Assembly (NCBI RefSeq): GCF_011386835.1
Contig: NC_088792.1
Coordinates: forward strand, 237,572,394-237,636,393
Direction: 5' to 3'
Length of the DNA stretch: 64,000 nucleotides
Origin: Chrysemys picta bellii
Taxonomy: Eukaryota > Chordata > Testudines > Emydidae
Part shown: piece by piece, positions 11,100 to 21,984 of the stretch
Numbering within the stretch: position 1 is the first letter of the stretch
Layout: each line of letters begins with the position of its first letter
Translations under genes and position numbers: made by a program
Notes under the pieces: generated by a model
The model's database searches: none
What the model saw: the letters and a program-made list of their open reading frames with translations, nothing else
Told to the model about the DNA's origin: nothing

Positions 11100-12002
11100 C
11101 TAAGTGGCAATGATTATAAGTAATAAGTTAAAAAATCTAGGTGGTTGATCAGGAAAGCCAAAGGACTCGATGAAATATCAATAGCCAATGGACTTAGAGA
11201 TAATAAGGCATTTTTTAAAAAAACATACTAGCATCATGACCTATGGGTCTTGAGCCTAGGACCACAGGTTTTATGGGAGTAGCTATATGCTAATCCCCAC
11301 ACACAACAGCTTTCTGGGGACTATTAAACCCCAGCCCTAATCTGAAGATCTACCTCTGAGGTCCACTTGGTAGAGTGCCAGAGTAGCTGATTAGCCCACT
11401 GGTCTTACTTAAGCCAGCAGCAGGAACAAGAAGCTGTCTGAACAACTGGGCTGCACTCTGGTGCAGTTTGTGCGTCTTGTGCTTCCTGGTCCTGTAGCAT
11501 AATTACCTGGCTTCACTCCTAGTATCTAACTTGTGGTTCTCACTACCAAGTTTGGCTCTGAACCCAGCCTGACTTGTAGTTCTCGTCTCCATTTTGTCGC
11601 CTGCATCTGACCCAGCCCAATTTTGGTTCCTGACTCATTCTGTTATTCAATTTATCTCTTGCTTCTGACCGCCAAGAAAATTCTTGACCCCTGTCTCATG
11701 ACTGAAGACTCTGGATCTGATTAATATCTGATTAATATAGCTGCCATCAACCCAACCATGACAATTAGGAACAATTAGGGGCTGTTTCTAGTGGGGTTCC
11801 CTAGTAATTGATTCTTAACCCAATGCTAGTCAGTATTTTTATCAAAAAATCTAGACAGTGATAAAAAATCTTTGGTGTTAAAGTTTGAAGTTGACATAAA
11901 TATTGGTAAAGTAGTAAATAATGAGGATAGGTTACTGCTACAAAGTGATCTGAAATTGCCTGGTTAAATGATCATAAACCAACAAAATACATTTTAATGC
12001 AG
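11100..12002 (+). mobile_element. CR1 ORF2 fragments split by an LTR-like insert
   Basis: 11130-11230 encodes KAKGLDEISIAN-like residues of the CR1 linker before RT. 11764-12002 carries SNGVP-like, FIKKSRQ-like and RT-region residues of another CR1 piece. Between them, 11237-11763 is foreign. Frames are broken throughout. Confidence 0.55.
11237..11763 (+). mobile_element. LTR-like insertion in CR1
   Basis: Begins TGACCTATGGGTCTTGAGCC and ends CAACCCAACCATGACA, giving TG...CA ends. Length about 527 bp, with no coding potential. No clean target duplication was seen. The LTR call rests on ends and on general resemblance to other reptilian LTRs. Confidence 0.4.
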
Positions 12003-12511
12003 TCAAATGCAAATCTCATGGATTGGAACTGGTTAAAAGATAGGAAATAAAGGGGTAGGTGGGAATAAATGGTCATGTTTCACAATGGAGAGAGGTAAAC
12101 AGTGGGGTCCCCCAACAATCTATACTGGGACCTGTGCCAGTCAATATATTCATAATTTTGAGCTGAAAAAAGGGGTAAAGAGTGAGTTGGCAAAGCTTGC
12201 AGAATACACAAAATTATTCAAGAGAATTAAGTCCAAAACTGACTGCCAAAGGTTATGAAGGGATCTCACTAAAATGAGTGACTAGGTGATAAAATGACAG
12301 ATGAAATTCAATGCTGATAAATGCAATGTAATGCATATTGGAAAACATAATCCCAACTATACATACAAAATGATAGGGTCTGGATTAGCTATTACCACTT
12401 GAGAAAGAGATCTAGGAGTCATTGTGCATAGTTCTCTGAAAAGATCTAGTCAATGTGTAGCAGCAGTCAAAAAAGCAAACAGAATGTTGGGAATCATTAG
12501 GAAAGGGATAG

Positions 12512-12730
12512 TATCAGAAGGGTAGCCGTGTTAGTCTGAATCTGTAAAAAGCAACAGAGGGTCCTGTGGCACCTTTAAGACTAACAGAAGTATTGGAGCA
12601 TAAGCTTTCATGGGTGAATGCCCACTTCAGCAAAGGCAAGTCTGATGAAGTGGGCATTCACCCACGAAAGCTTATGCTCCAATACTTCTGTTAGTCTTAA
12701 AGGTGCCACAGGACCCCCTGTTGCTTCTTA
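12512..12730 (-). mobile_element. Penelope-like terminal foldback with hammerhead-like core
   Basis: The left arm (GGTAGCCGTGTTAGTC, then TCCTGTGGCACCTTTAAG, TTGGAGCATAAGCTTTC) folds onto the right arm (GAAAGCTTATGCTCCAA, CTTAAAGGTGCCACAGGA). The left arm has an extra 30-40 nt outer part with no partner. Flanks are GAAAGGGATAG (12501-12511) and GAAAAGGGATAG (12731-12742), a long, imprecise target duplication as expected for a retroelement. The same arm sequence forms the 3' end of a Penelope endonuclease-bearing copy at 26238-26665. CTGATGA lies at 12642-12648 and GAAA at 12666-12669. The strand follows the full copy, but the palindrome makes it ambiguous. Confidence 0.6.
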
Positions 12731-12746
12731 GAAAAGGGATAGATAA

Positions 12747-15279
12747 CACTGCTCTACAGCCAAAATGTTTCTGAAATAAATGTAGTCAAACTTTACTAAT
12801 TCCGGGTCACTGAGAATGAAAATGATGCTTAAAATTGTTGATTGGCTCCAGTTTTCAAGATATGCTATTGGGTCAGTATATACGACCCTTGACTTGGGAA
12901 TGGTGGAGGATAAGTGAGTAATAAAGGGAAGGGATCTCAGTTTAAACCAGAAATGACTAAAATACATCTTTGACTGGATCTATGAATAAATCTATGACTG
13001 GGTTTGGACAGCACTTGCTTTTTAGGCAAAACAATGAATGATGCAATCTGAAGCTGGTATTGCGTCATACATGATATGAATTGCATCATGTTATTCCCAG
13101 AAGTCATGGATGATGCAATCATAACGAAGCTTACATCACTCTGCTGAACAAATTGCCCTATATCAGCTCTAGAAATCATACAGTATCGTGCTCATATTTG
13201 TCAGTGTTTGATTTTGCAAAGGGACACATTTCTGTTTAGCCAAAGTGAGCAGAGATGCCTCGTATTTGTGTGAACAGTGCAGATAACTTCTGCTATGTTT
13301 GTGGTGAAGTGACTTTTGCATCACAAAAGCGCAGTATAACCACTATGGTTAAGAAAGCCTATCACCTTTATTTTGGCTGCAAAATTGGAGATTAGGACAA
13401 GAGGTGGGCCCCACACATATGCTGCAACACTTGTGCAACAAATCTTCACCAGTGGTTGAACAGAAAAAGGAAATCTATGCCTTTTGCAGTGCCAATGATT
13501 TGGAGAGAGCCAACAGATCATACCAGCAATTGTTACTTCTGCATGGTGCCTCCAGTTGGGAAAGGTGTGTCAAAGAAGAAAAAGTGAACTGTGCATTATC
13601 CAAACATTCCATCAGCTATACGCCCAGTACCCCACGGAGAAGGACTGCCAGTTCCTGATGCACCAGAATCATTCTTACTTGAGTCAGATGAGGAAGAGGA
13701 AGAGGATGAAACTTCTGGTCCTGAACCATCAATGTCACAGGACCCACATTTTCTCCCATCCTCCTCCTCTGAACCACACCTCATAACACAAGGTGAACTG
13801 AATGACCTTGTCAGGGATTTGGAACTACCCAAGAGTAAGGCAGAGCTGTTGGGCTCCAGACTACAGCAGTGGAATCTCCTGGCAGGTGATGTTAGGGTTT
13901 CCATGTTCTATGACCGTCAAAAGGATCTTGTCCCATTCTTCTTCATGGAAGGTGATCTTTTAGCCTGCAACAACATCGATGGTGTGATGGCAGCCCTCAA
14001 CATCGTTCACAATCCAGATGAGTGGAGACTGTTCATTGATTCATCGAAGACGAGTCTTAAAGCTGTTTTACTGCATAATGGCAATGTTTTGCCATCAATT
14101 CCAGTTGGTCATGAAGTCCATATGAAGGAAACCTATGACAACATGAAACAACTTTTGAGGTGCATAAACTATGACCAACATCAGTGGCAGCTTTGTGGCG
14201 ATTTGAAGGTTGTTGCTTTCTTGCTTGGTCTGCAGACTGGATACACAAAGTACTGCTGTTTTCTCTGTGAATGGGATAGTCATGCAAGAGATTCCCACTA
14301 CATCAAGAAAGATTGGCCATTCTGACAGTCATTGGCATTCAGCATCCACCACTTGTTGAATCAAGGAAGATTTTGTTACCACCGTTACACTTCAAGCTGG
14401 GTCTGATGAAGAACTTTGTCAAGGCCATTGACAAAACACAAGCAGCTTTCAAGTACCTCCGTGGAAAATTTCCAAGGTTAAGTGAAGCTAAGATAAAGGA
14501 AAGTGTCTTTGTTGGTCCTCAGATTCGTGAACTTCTTCAAGATGATGCATTTGACCATGCACTGCGTGGCAAGGAAAAGACGTCATGGAAAGCCTTCCAG
14601 TTATTGGCAATACATTTTCTCGGAAACAACAAGGCAGACAACTACAGGTTGTTGGTGGAAAACCTCCTCAAGGCATACAAAAGCCTTGGTTGCAACATGT
14701 CACTAAAGATACATTTTTTTGCACTCTCATCTAGATTTTTTTCCACCGAACTGCAGAGCAGTGAGCGACGAGCATGGCGAGTGATTTCACCAGGATATTA
14801 CAACAATGGAGAAACGCTGTCAGGGCAAAAGGAGCCCATCAATGCTTGCAGACTATTGCTGGACAGTGACAAGAGATGCTCCATTTAATGAATACAAGAG
14901 ACAAGCCAAGAAGCACCGAGTAGACACTGAATAGGACTAAACTATGTACATAATATTTTTTTGGCTTTTGTTTCATGATAAATTTTATTTATATAATCCT
15001 TTTGCTGATTTTTAAAGTGTTACATAAACAGGACAGGTGAAATATTATCATGTAAAGCAACCATAAACACATGAAAAGACCTAGGTTTACAATTTATGAT
15101 TAAAACTCTACTATCTACACAATATACATAGACATAAAATGTAAAAACTTAAATATCTTAGAAACAGTAGCCAATCAGTTGTTTTAATTGTCATATTTGA
15201 ATTCAGCACATCAAAATACATAATAAATAGCACATTTTATTTCTGAAGCAGATGACTTCTCAAAAATTGTAGACCAGTG
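12747..15279 (+). mobile_element. DNA transposon with CACTG ends, nested in CR1
   Basis: Left end CACTGCTCTACAGCCAAAAT and right end (reverse complement) CACTGGTCTACAATTTTTGA share CACTGSTCTACA. Just inside, both carry a TTTCTGAAATAAA or similar block. Flanking TAA (12744-12746 and 15280-15282) fits a 3-bp target duplication, because uninterrupted CR1 elsewhere reads GATAGATAATAAGACAG. The body encodes one broken transposase-like gene (13255-14934). CACTR ends with 3-bp duplications are a known property of CACTA/EnSpm-type (CMC) elements, so that superfamily is an inference. Confidence 0.65.
13255..14934 (+). pseudogene. Transposase-like ORF of the CACTG-ended element, broken
   Basis: The ATG at 13255 opens MPRICVNSADNFCYVCGEV, a cysteine-rich N-terminus, with further CC and CxxC pairs at HICCNTC and CYFC. 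An acidic serine-rich stretch follows (about residues 140-165), then blocks FIDSSKTSLKAVLLHNGN, LCGDLKVVAFLLGLQ, YTKYCCFLCEWDS and LGLMKNFVKAIDK, and near the end DEHGE-x-FHQDI. The family is a recurrent protein in Hydra, aphids, molluscs and turtles, carried as repeats; I do not know a formal name. The Asp in FIDSS, the Asp in GDLK and the Glu/His in DEHGE are plausible metal-binding residues of a DDE-type enzyme (inference). Disabling changes: TAG 13393, TGA 13585, frameshift near 14325, frameshift near 14715, TGA within the DEHGE block near 14783. Confidence 0.7.
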
Positions 15280-15955
15280 TAATAATACAGAAAATACCAT
15301 ATTGCCTCTATACAAATCCATGGTATTTGCACACCTTGAATACTGCGTGCAGTTCTGGTCACCCCATCTCAAAAATATATATATATATTAGAATTGGAAA
15401 AGGGAGAGAGAAAGGCAACCAAAATGATTAGGTGTATGTAAGAGCTTCTGTATGAGGAAAGATTAAAAACACTGGGACTTTTCATCTTATAAAAGTGATT
15501 ACTAAGGGTACAGGTGTGATAGAGGTCTATAAAATCATGACTGGTGTGGAGAAAGTGAATAAGGAAGTGTTAGTCGCATATAACAGAAGAACCCAGGGGT
15601 CACCCAGTGGAAATTAATTGGCAGCAGGTTTAAGACAAACATAAGGAAGTACTTCTTCACACAATGCACAGCCAACTGTTGCCAAGAGATTTTTTGAAGG
15701 CCAAAAGTATAACAGGGTTAAAAAAAGAATTAAATACATTTCTGTTGGCTACATCCATTAATGGCTATTAGCCAAGATGGTGAGGAATGCCACCCCATGT
15801 TCTGGTTGTCCCTAAACCTCTGACAGTCAGAAGCTGGGACTGGTCAATGGGATGGGCCACTTGTTAAATTGCCCTGTTCTGTTCATTCCCCCTGAAGCCT
15901 CTAGCACTGGGCTAGATGGACCATTGGTCTGACCCAGTATGGCCATTCTTATGTT

Positions 15956-16745
15956 TAAGGTAATACATCTAGGAACCGAGAACGTAGACTATACCTACAG
16001 GATAGGAGACTCTGTCTTGGAAAGCAGAGACTCAGATAAGGATTTAGTGGCCATTGTTGATAATCCCTCAACATAAATGCTCAGAGCAATGCTCTGGCAA
16101 AAAGGGCTATGCGATCCTTGTATGTATAAAAAGAGGAATATCTAGTAGAAGTAGGGTATCTCGTAGGAGTAGGGAAGTGATCTTGCATTTGTACACAGCA
16201 TTGGTAAGACTGCTACTAGAATATTGTGTCCAGTTATGGAGGCCATACTTCAGGAAGGATGTGGAAATACTGGAGAGAGATCAAAGGAGGACCAAAAAAA
16301 TGATCCAGGGGCTGGAAAATAAGCCTTACTATGTGGCAAAAGGAACTCAATTTATTAAGCTTTTTGAAGAGAAGGTTGAGAGGTGACTTGATCACTGTGC
16401 ATAGATATTCACACATGGAAAAGATATCTGCTAATGGGGGAGGGGGAGTTATCGACCTTGATGACAAAAGCATAACAAAATCTAATAGCTGAATGTTGAA
16501 ATTAGAGAAATTCAACATTGAAATAAAATGCAACATTTCCTAGGTGGGAGGGTAATTAAATATTGGAACAGCTTACCAGTGGAGGTGATAGATTCACCAT
16601 CGCTTCAACTCTTTAAAATGAGAGTAGATATCTATTTAAATTGTATACTTTAATCCAGGTTCTAGGAAAAATTCTCCAGCCTATGAATGCAGAAGGGACC
16701 AGGCTGGATGATCATAGTTGACCCTTCTGGCCTTGGAATATGTGC
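15956..16745 (+). mobile_element. CR1 LINE 3' part, second subfamily
   Basis: Residue blocks such as SSRSRVSRRSREVILHLYTA, RLLLEYCVQLWRPYF and RDQRRTKKMIQGLE at 16120-16320 match the CR1 C-terminal ORF2 region. The tail GGATGATCATAGTTGACCCT belongs to another 3' subfamily than the neighbouring CR1. Frames are broken. Confidence 0.75.
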
Positions 16746-17450
16746 ACCATCCCCTTCCTTCCTGGATCTTAGGGGGAACAGAATAGCCTAAATTGCCCTC
16801 AACATGCTCATAACATGGCATTAATATAATTACTATAATCAAATCTCATGTCTCAAGACCACAGGCAGTCACCTGCAGGGGTCAGGAAGGATTTTCCCCC
16901 CCTGATGCACCACTGGCTAGATGTATTCTGGGGGAGCGGAGGCTTGGAGGAGGGGAAGAGGGTTGGTCATCTTGCTCTGAAGCATCAGCGATTGGCAAAA
17001 TCTGGAGATGAGACACTGGATGGGGTAGACCAGTGCTCTGAGATATAAAAAGATCATCTTCCTAGATGCTGGTGCATCTTGCTGCCAGGCTCATGGTCAT
17101 ACTGATTACCAGATTTGTGGTCAGGGAGGAATTTTCCCTGAAGTCAGCTTGGCAGGGACCTTAGCTTTTTTTTTTTTGCCTTGCTTTGCATCATGGGCAT
17201 TTTTCACCTGCTGTGATCATCTGGGCATATTGCACCTACTCAGTTCCCTGCGTGAGGGGGCCTTAGGCATTGGTGGCACCTTGGTCTCTCTTGTTCTTTG
17301 TCTGGGACACACACTGGAGTATCCTGAGGACTGAAATGTTTCTTTGGGCTTAATACAGGGATATCTGGGAGAAGTTTAATGGCCTGTGATTATGGAGGAG
17401 GTCAGAGTAGATGATCTAATAGTCCCTTCTGGCCTTAAACTCTATGAAAC
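16746..17450 (+). mobile_element. CR1-type 3' untranslated segment, older copy
   Basis: GGGGTCAGGAAGGATTTTCC and later GTCAGGGAGGAATTTTCCC are repeated blocks of CR1-type 3' UTRs. The end GTCCCTTCTGGCCTTAAACT then CTATGAAAC is a CR1-like terminus. No ORF survives. Confidence 0.5.
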
Positions 17451-18401
17451 CTGAGTAAAAGTTACAGAATCTGGACCAAAAGCTTTAAGCAGTCTTAAAC
17501 AGCATATATTTTAGCCTTAAACAACTTCCATCCAATTTCTTCATCTTTGATATTCCTTTTATGGCCCATAGAGTTCTTCAGCTTTTTAATACTAGCAAGC
17601 ACTGTACGTCCTTCTTTCATCTCCATTATGTCCAAACCCTTGAACTAACACACTATGACAGAACATACATCTATTGTGTGTGTCAGCTTTTTCCAGTAAT
17701 TATAAATAAATTCAACTATCAGTTCTATTTTGTAATTGTTTAAAACTGAAAAGCTTTTTATTTCAAATATAATTAATATAAATCATTTTTTTAAACTTGA
17801 TTTTCCAAATAACCCCACCACAAAAATACTATCAAAAACAGATCACATCAATCAAGTTGCTATTAAAAATAACTTATTAAAGAATAGACTAAAATGCATC
17901 TGTCAATTTGAAATTCCAATATTTTGATATTTATTAGAAAGTATATTGAATTCTTAAGGGAAATCTCTTCCAGAATGCTATAGGACTTTTCACACCTCCC
18001 CTGAAATAGAAATTTTGTGTGTGTATGGGAAACCCCTTCCCTTGGGTTATGGATTATGTTAATGTTGGGACCAAAAGATAAAACTATAAAACCTGGAAGA
18101 CAGTAAATTTAGATTTCAAACTGCCCAGAATTCACTGATCATCAAAGTAAAGCACTAAAGTGCACACATATAAAGAGAACCTGAAAAGTCAACTTCAAGA
18201 TTATATTAGAGCAATTTGCTCAGGAGGGGCGCGAGTGGCTTATGGGATTGGATAGTTGGCTACAAGAGTTTGTACTTTAGTTTAGTTCAAGTTCATAACA
18301 GGTTGATAGTGTGAGAAAGATATGAAATAAAACACACAAGTAATTTTAATTTATCATTTTATCTAGATCACATTTCTGATTATTCTTTGTGTTTCTGTTC
18401 C
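17451..18401. other. No gene recognised
   Basis: AT-rich intron-like sequence; several short open frames lack any family resemblance or splice context. Confidence 0.6.
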
Positions 18402-18404
18402 TTA

Positions 18405-18698
18405 GGGTACGTCTATACTTACCCGCTGGTTCAGCGGCAAGCAATCCATCTTCTGGGATCGATTTATCGCATCTTGTCTAGACGCGATAAATCGATCCCG
18501 TAAGTGCTCGCCGTTGACTCCGGTAATCCTGCTCTGCAAGAGGAGTAGGCGGAGTCAACGGGGGAGCCTGCCTGCCGTGTGTGGACTCCCGGCAAGTACC
18601 TTTAAGTTCGAACTAGATACTTCAACTTCAGCTACGTTATTCACGTAGCTGAAGTTGGGTATCTTAGTTCGAATTGGGGGCTTAGTGTGGACCATCCC
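18405..18698. mobile_element. Harbinger-like MITE with two internal hairpins
   Basis: Ends GGGTACGTCTATACT and (reverse complement) GGGATGGTCCACACT are imperfect inverted repeats, flanked by TTA at 18402-18404 and 18699-18701. A 3-bp TTA duplication fits PIF/Harbinger. The interior has two near-perfect stems: GGGATCGATTTATCGC with GCGATAAATCGATCCC, and AACTTCAGCTACGT with ACGTAGCTGAAGTT. No transposase ORF. Confidence 0.75.
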
Positions 18699-18701
18699 TT
18701 A

Positions 18702-20620
18702 GCTTAAGTACAGACTGGACAGCTATTGTAAATGTATTAGTAAAAATAGGAAATAAAATAAGAAATTACAGAAAGCAAAATAAAAATGGTTGGATGATAG
18801 AGTTTAATATTTTTAAAAAGTGAATTCAACATGAGATGTTACAATTTTCAAGAGATAATAAATCAAATTAATTAATTCAAGATCTTCTAACAGGGGCAAA
18901 CTTGATCTGTAATATTTTGGGCAGGTGACTTTGGCATGAAGATGGAAGTATGCATATCTAAAAGGCAGATCTTTATTAGTGTACCAATTAAGCATATGCA
19001 CCAATGGAATTATGGCACTGTCTGGCAGTTCCATCAATAATTCTAAAGTTAGAATTTAGAAATTTGGACAAGTTACTTAATTATCAAAGATTATCACTTT
19101 CATCCTTGCCCAAGCTTTGTCCCTTACACACACATGAGATTATCACATATTATAAATCCCAAATATAATATCCAGGTACTGACTTTAAAGCTATTCTGAT
19201 TTCTCTGGGACTTCAATTGTATTGTAGACTCTTATGCCACACTGATCAAATATTAAAGCCATGGTCCAAATCTTTAGTTTATCACTTAAAACTGGCATGC
19301 TTAGCTGAGGTTCCCATTTAATACTCTTGATTCAAAAGAAGAAAAATCCTACATCCTGATGCTGTGAGCCTTATGGAGGCAAAAACCTCCTTTGAAATCT
19401 GTTATGCCTGAATGATGGTTACATGATTGGGCCACTAATTTCTCTGGCCTTTTAGAAAAGCTTATTGAATCCCTGTATTACTGTTTGTTCTCTATAAAAT
19501 CTCCATCTGTCTTCTCAACTCCTCAAGCCTTATTTCAGCTTCTACCTACTCAATGGTCTCCAACATAAGGTAAAATTATGGGCTTTTCTTCCGCTCCTTC
19601 TGGGAATGTGTCCACCCGTGAAGTCCTTTCACCTTTCTTGATACCTTGCAAAATATGTCTTTGAGTCCCAACTGCATGCCCATCCTTCTGTATTTCAAAG
19701 TAGCATGTCCCCAACAATTATCAAATTACCAACTGTCCCTTTTCTGTGTCCATTTCTACCATTTTCATGAGTAGGGGGTTGTTCCATGATGCCTTGATGA
19801 TATATATAACCCTCTCTGCTTTGTAATCTTTAGGCTCTTGTAGAATTGAGAACCTGCTTCACAGTTTCACTGCATGGCTTGCCTTCCCTTTTGAATGGCC
19901 ACGATTTCTTTATTCTCTTTTGCTCACAGTAATCCAAGTCCTATCTGCTGCACTATCTTCTACTTTATACATTCCAGACCCACATGCTCTGGGCGTGGTG
20001 ACCTCTTTAAATATCTCACCTATAAACCTTTCATTCTCCTGAATGCTGCATAGTGTGGCAATTTGGCTGTCACATCATCAGCCATGCTCTAGAGGTGCAC
20101 GTGTACTCTCTTCAGATGTCTTCATCCAGGAAACACCACATCTTATTCTGCTCACAGATCATAAGATTCCTCCTCCGTTGAGGTCCCTAATCCCTCAGAC
20201 TCACAGTCCCTTTTAACTTGTAAGACTAATACTGAAAGGGAAAAAGACAATGAAACTGAATGTAATGACAGCCAATCAGTCAGTAACCACCCCCACCCCC
20301 CGTCTCTACTTACAATCAGCACCAGCAGTAGTGCAATTAAACTCAGCAGGTGTGCACAGAAATGACTTAAAAAACAAAAAAGAAAACAAAGCAAAAAAAA
20401 ACCTCGTCTATTTATGGGGCTATTAAAACAATATCTAAAAGCACTAAACTAACTTAGGAAATAGTTAAAAAAGACAAAGATATGTACTCGCAGGTATTCT
20501 CAAGGGATGTTTAGAATTTAATCAAACACATTCATCTCACTTAAATTCATACATAGATGTTAAACTCTCCAGGGCAGGGACATTGTCTTCTCACTTATGT
20601 ATAAAGCATCTAGCATCATT
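18702..20620. other. No confident feature
   Basis: On the minus strand near 20020-20090 a short frame starting MADDVTAKLPHYAAFRRMKG is seen upstream of many stops. It could be a remnant of an element gene but I cannot place it. The rest is intron-like. Confidence 0.35.
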
Positions 20621-20624
20621 TTGG

Positions 20625-20712
20625 CGCTATGAGCTTGATCCTATAAGCTGCTGACCACCCGGCCCCAATCCATCAAAGCAGTTAAGCATGTGCTTAAAGG
20701 CACTGCACACTT
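20625..20712. repeat. Fragment of a foldback MITE (left side)
   Basis: GCTTGATCCTATAAGC and AAGCAGTTAAGCATGTGCTTAAAGG resemble one side of a common reptilian palindromic element (GATCCTGC...TTAAGCACATGC). A matching other side is at 21285-21370. The segment between contains a GC-rich minisatellite-like block and a Penelope foldback. Confidence 0.4.
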
Positions 20713-20715
20713 CTT

Positions 20716-20985
20716 ACGGTGGCATGTTCAGCACGGACACAGCTTGTCGGTGGGAGGCAGCAGAGGAAGACTCCACCAGCTCCCTACTGCAGGGGAAAGA
20801 TTGGCAGCTGGAAAAGGCTCTGGCAGCTGCTCTCCTGTGGAGCCTTTCCCCACCACAGGGAGCTGCCGGAACCTTTTCTTGCTGCCATGAAAAGCTCTGG
20901 CAGGGGGAGGCAGCAGGGAAAGGCTTTGGCAGCTCCCTACTTCCAAGTCTTTCCCACTGCCAGAGGCTTTCATGGACACGTGTAG
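20716..20985. repeat. GC-rich imperfect minisatellite
   Basis: Related units with GGCAGCTCCCTAC, GGGAAAGGCT and CTGGCAGC recur three to four times, partly inverted (CAGGGAGCTGCCGGAAC). Overlapping open frames in several phases on both strands are artefacts of this composition. Confidence 0.5.
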
Positions 20986-20998
20986 CTTCACACCACAG

Positions 20999-21208
20999 TA
21001 TCAGAGGGGTAGCCGTGTTAGTCTGGATCTTTAAAAAGCAACAAAGAGTCCTGTGGCACCTTATAGACTAATAGACATATTGGAGCATGAGCTTTCGTGG
21101 GTGAATACGAAATACGCATGCGTCTGATGAGGTGGGTATTCACCCACGAAAGCTCATGCTCCAATACATCTGTTAGTCTATAAGGTGCCACAGAACTCTT
21201 TGTTGCTT
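20999..21208 (-). mobile_element. Penelope-like terminal foldback, second copy
   Basis: Same structure as 12512-12730, with the longer left arm starting TATCAGAGGGGTAGCCGTG. The target duplication is TTCACACCACAG (20987-20998 and 21209-21220), 12 bp and exact, which argues for retroelement insertion and not a cut-and-paste MITE. CTGATGA is at 21124-21130, the stem GTGGG/CCCAC follows, and GAAA is at 21148-21151. Orientation is assigned from the coding copy at 26238-26665. Confidence 0.65.
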
Positions 21209-21455
21209 TTCACACCACAGTGTAGATGCAGACTGCTTACGTGGTGCTGACATTGGTGTGCAGTGTAGTACTGACCTAAATTAAGTATATAATTGGCTTC
21301 ATTGGGACTACTGACGTGCTGAAAATCAAGCATGCATATAAGTGCTCAGCATCCTGCTGGATCAAGCGCTAAATAAAATAAAATAAAAAAACTTAAAAAT
21401 TCCTGGTAATGTTTACCCCAAAAGGGCTTAATAGAAAACACCAGTCTTTTCATCG

Positions 21456-21900
21456 ATGAAAACAGAGTCAAAACTAAATAGATACTGTATACTGCCCTTT
21501 GAAATGCAGAATGGAAACAAAAGTATTGGTATTCCTTTCACAGAGCTTCATTTCCTAGCGGATTTTAGTGTCTCTTTCTGGGATCAGTCTTCATCGTGTT
21601 CACTCCAGGAGAATGCACCGCAAAGAAGCTGGGGTGAATCCATAATCCCGAGGGAGGGAGCTGTGCTCTGGATCTGCCCTGTGGCGGCTTTGAGGGCATA
21701 CATGTCGATAAGACTGGGGAGGTTTGGGGCCCTCTTTATACATGGTGACAGGAGTCCCCTCACAACTCATCAGTCCCTGTCTCAACATTGTAATGAACTG
21801 AAACTACCAGTTCATTACAATGTTGAGACAAGGACTGATGAGGCTAGGATTCCCAGCCCATGAATCTGGTTCCCACTCATTCAATTGCTTGAATTGCCCT
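21456..21900 (+). pseudogene. Tyrosine recombinase C-terminal region, inactive
   Basis: The open frame 21456-21863 contains IIPREGAVLWICPVAALRAY, then MSIRLGRFGALFIHGDRSPL. This is the conserved region between the catalytic Arg and the HxxR box in element-encoded tyrosine recombinases (CPV-x-AL-x-xY, G-x-LF-x-x-x-G-x-x-x-T). After a frameshift, ESGSHSFNC appears at about 21860-21890. Family members have HSFRIG there, so the HxxR arginine is lost. A perfect local inverted repeat at 21792-21828 (CAACATTGTAATGAACTG and its complement) accompanies the break. Confidence 0.5.
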
Positions 21901-21984
21901 AGCCCCCTTACCCATTGGGCACTGGCATTTGGAAGCATACACAATGTACGTGAGATCCCAAGTAGGGAATCAGTGTTAATTTTC

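Larger units (their letters stand above)
12003..15955 (+). mobile_element. CR1 LINE, 3' half of ORF2 plus tail, holding two nested elements
   Basis: CR1 sequence runs 12003-12511, is interrupted by a Penelope-type foldback (12512-12730) and then by a CACTG-ended transposon (12747-15279), and resumes at 15280 with AATACAGAAAATACCATATT. It ends at 15950 in CCAGTATGGCCATTCTTATG, the standard CR1 terminus. The RT segment near 12180-12230 (AKLAEYTK-like) shows the usual FADD block mutated. All frames are broken. Confidence 0.85.

Noticed and set aside
13596..13904. Minus-strand Ser-rich ORF
   Set aside because: Shadow of the acidic region of the transposase-like gene on the plus strand.
20152..20394. 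Minus-strand 80-codon hydrophobic ORF
   Set aside because: Leucine/serine-rich low-complexity translation of an AT- and C-rich region; no start context or neighbours.
20688..21071. 127-codon ORF
   Set aside because: Runs through a minisatellite-like block into a Penelope foldback; composition artefact.
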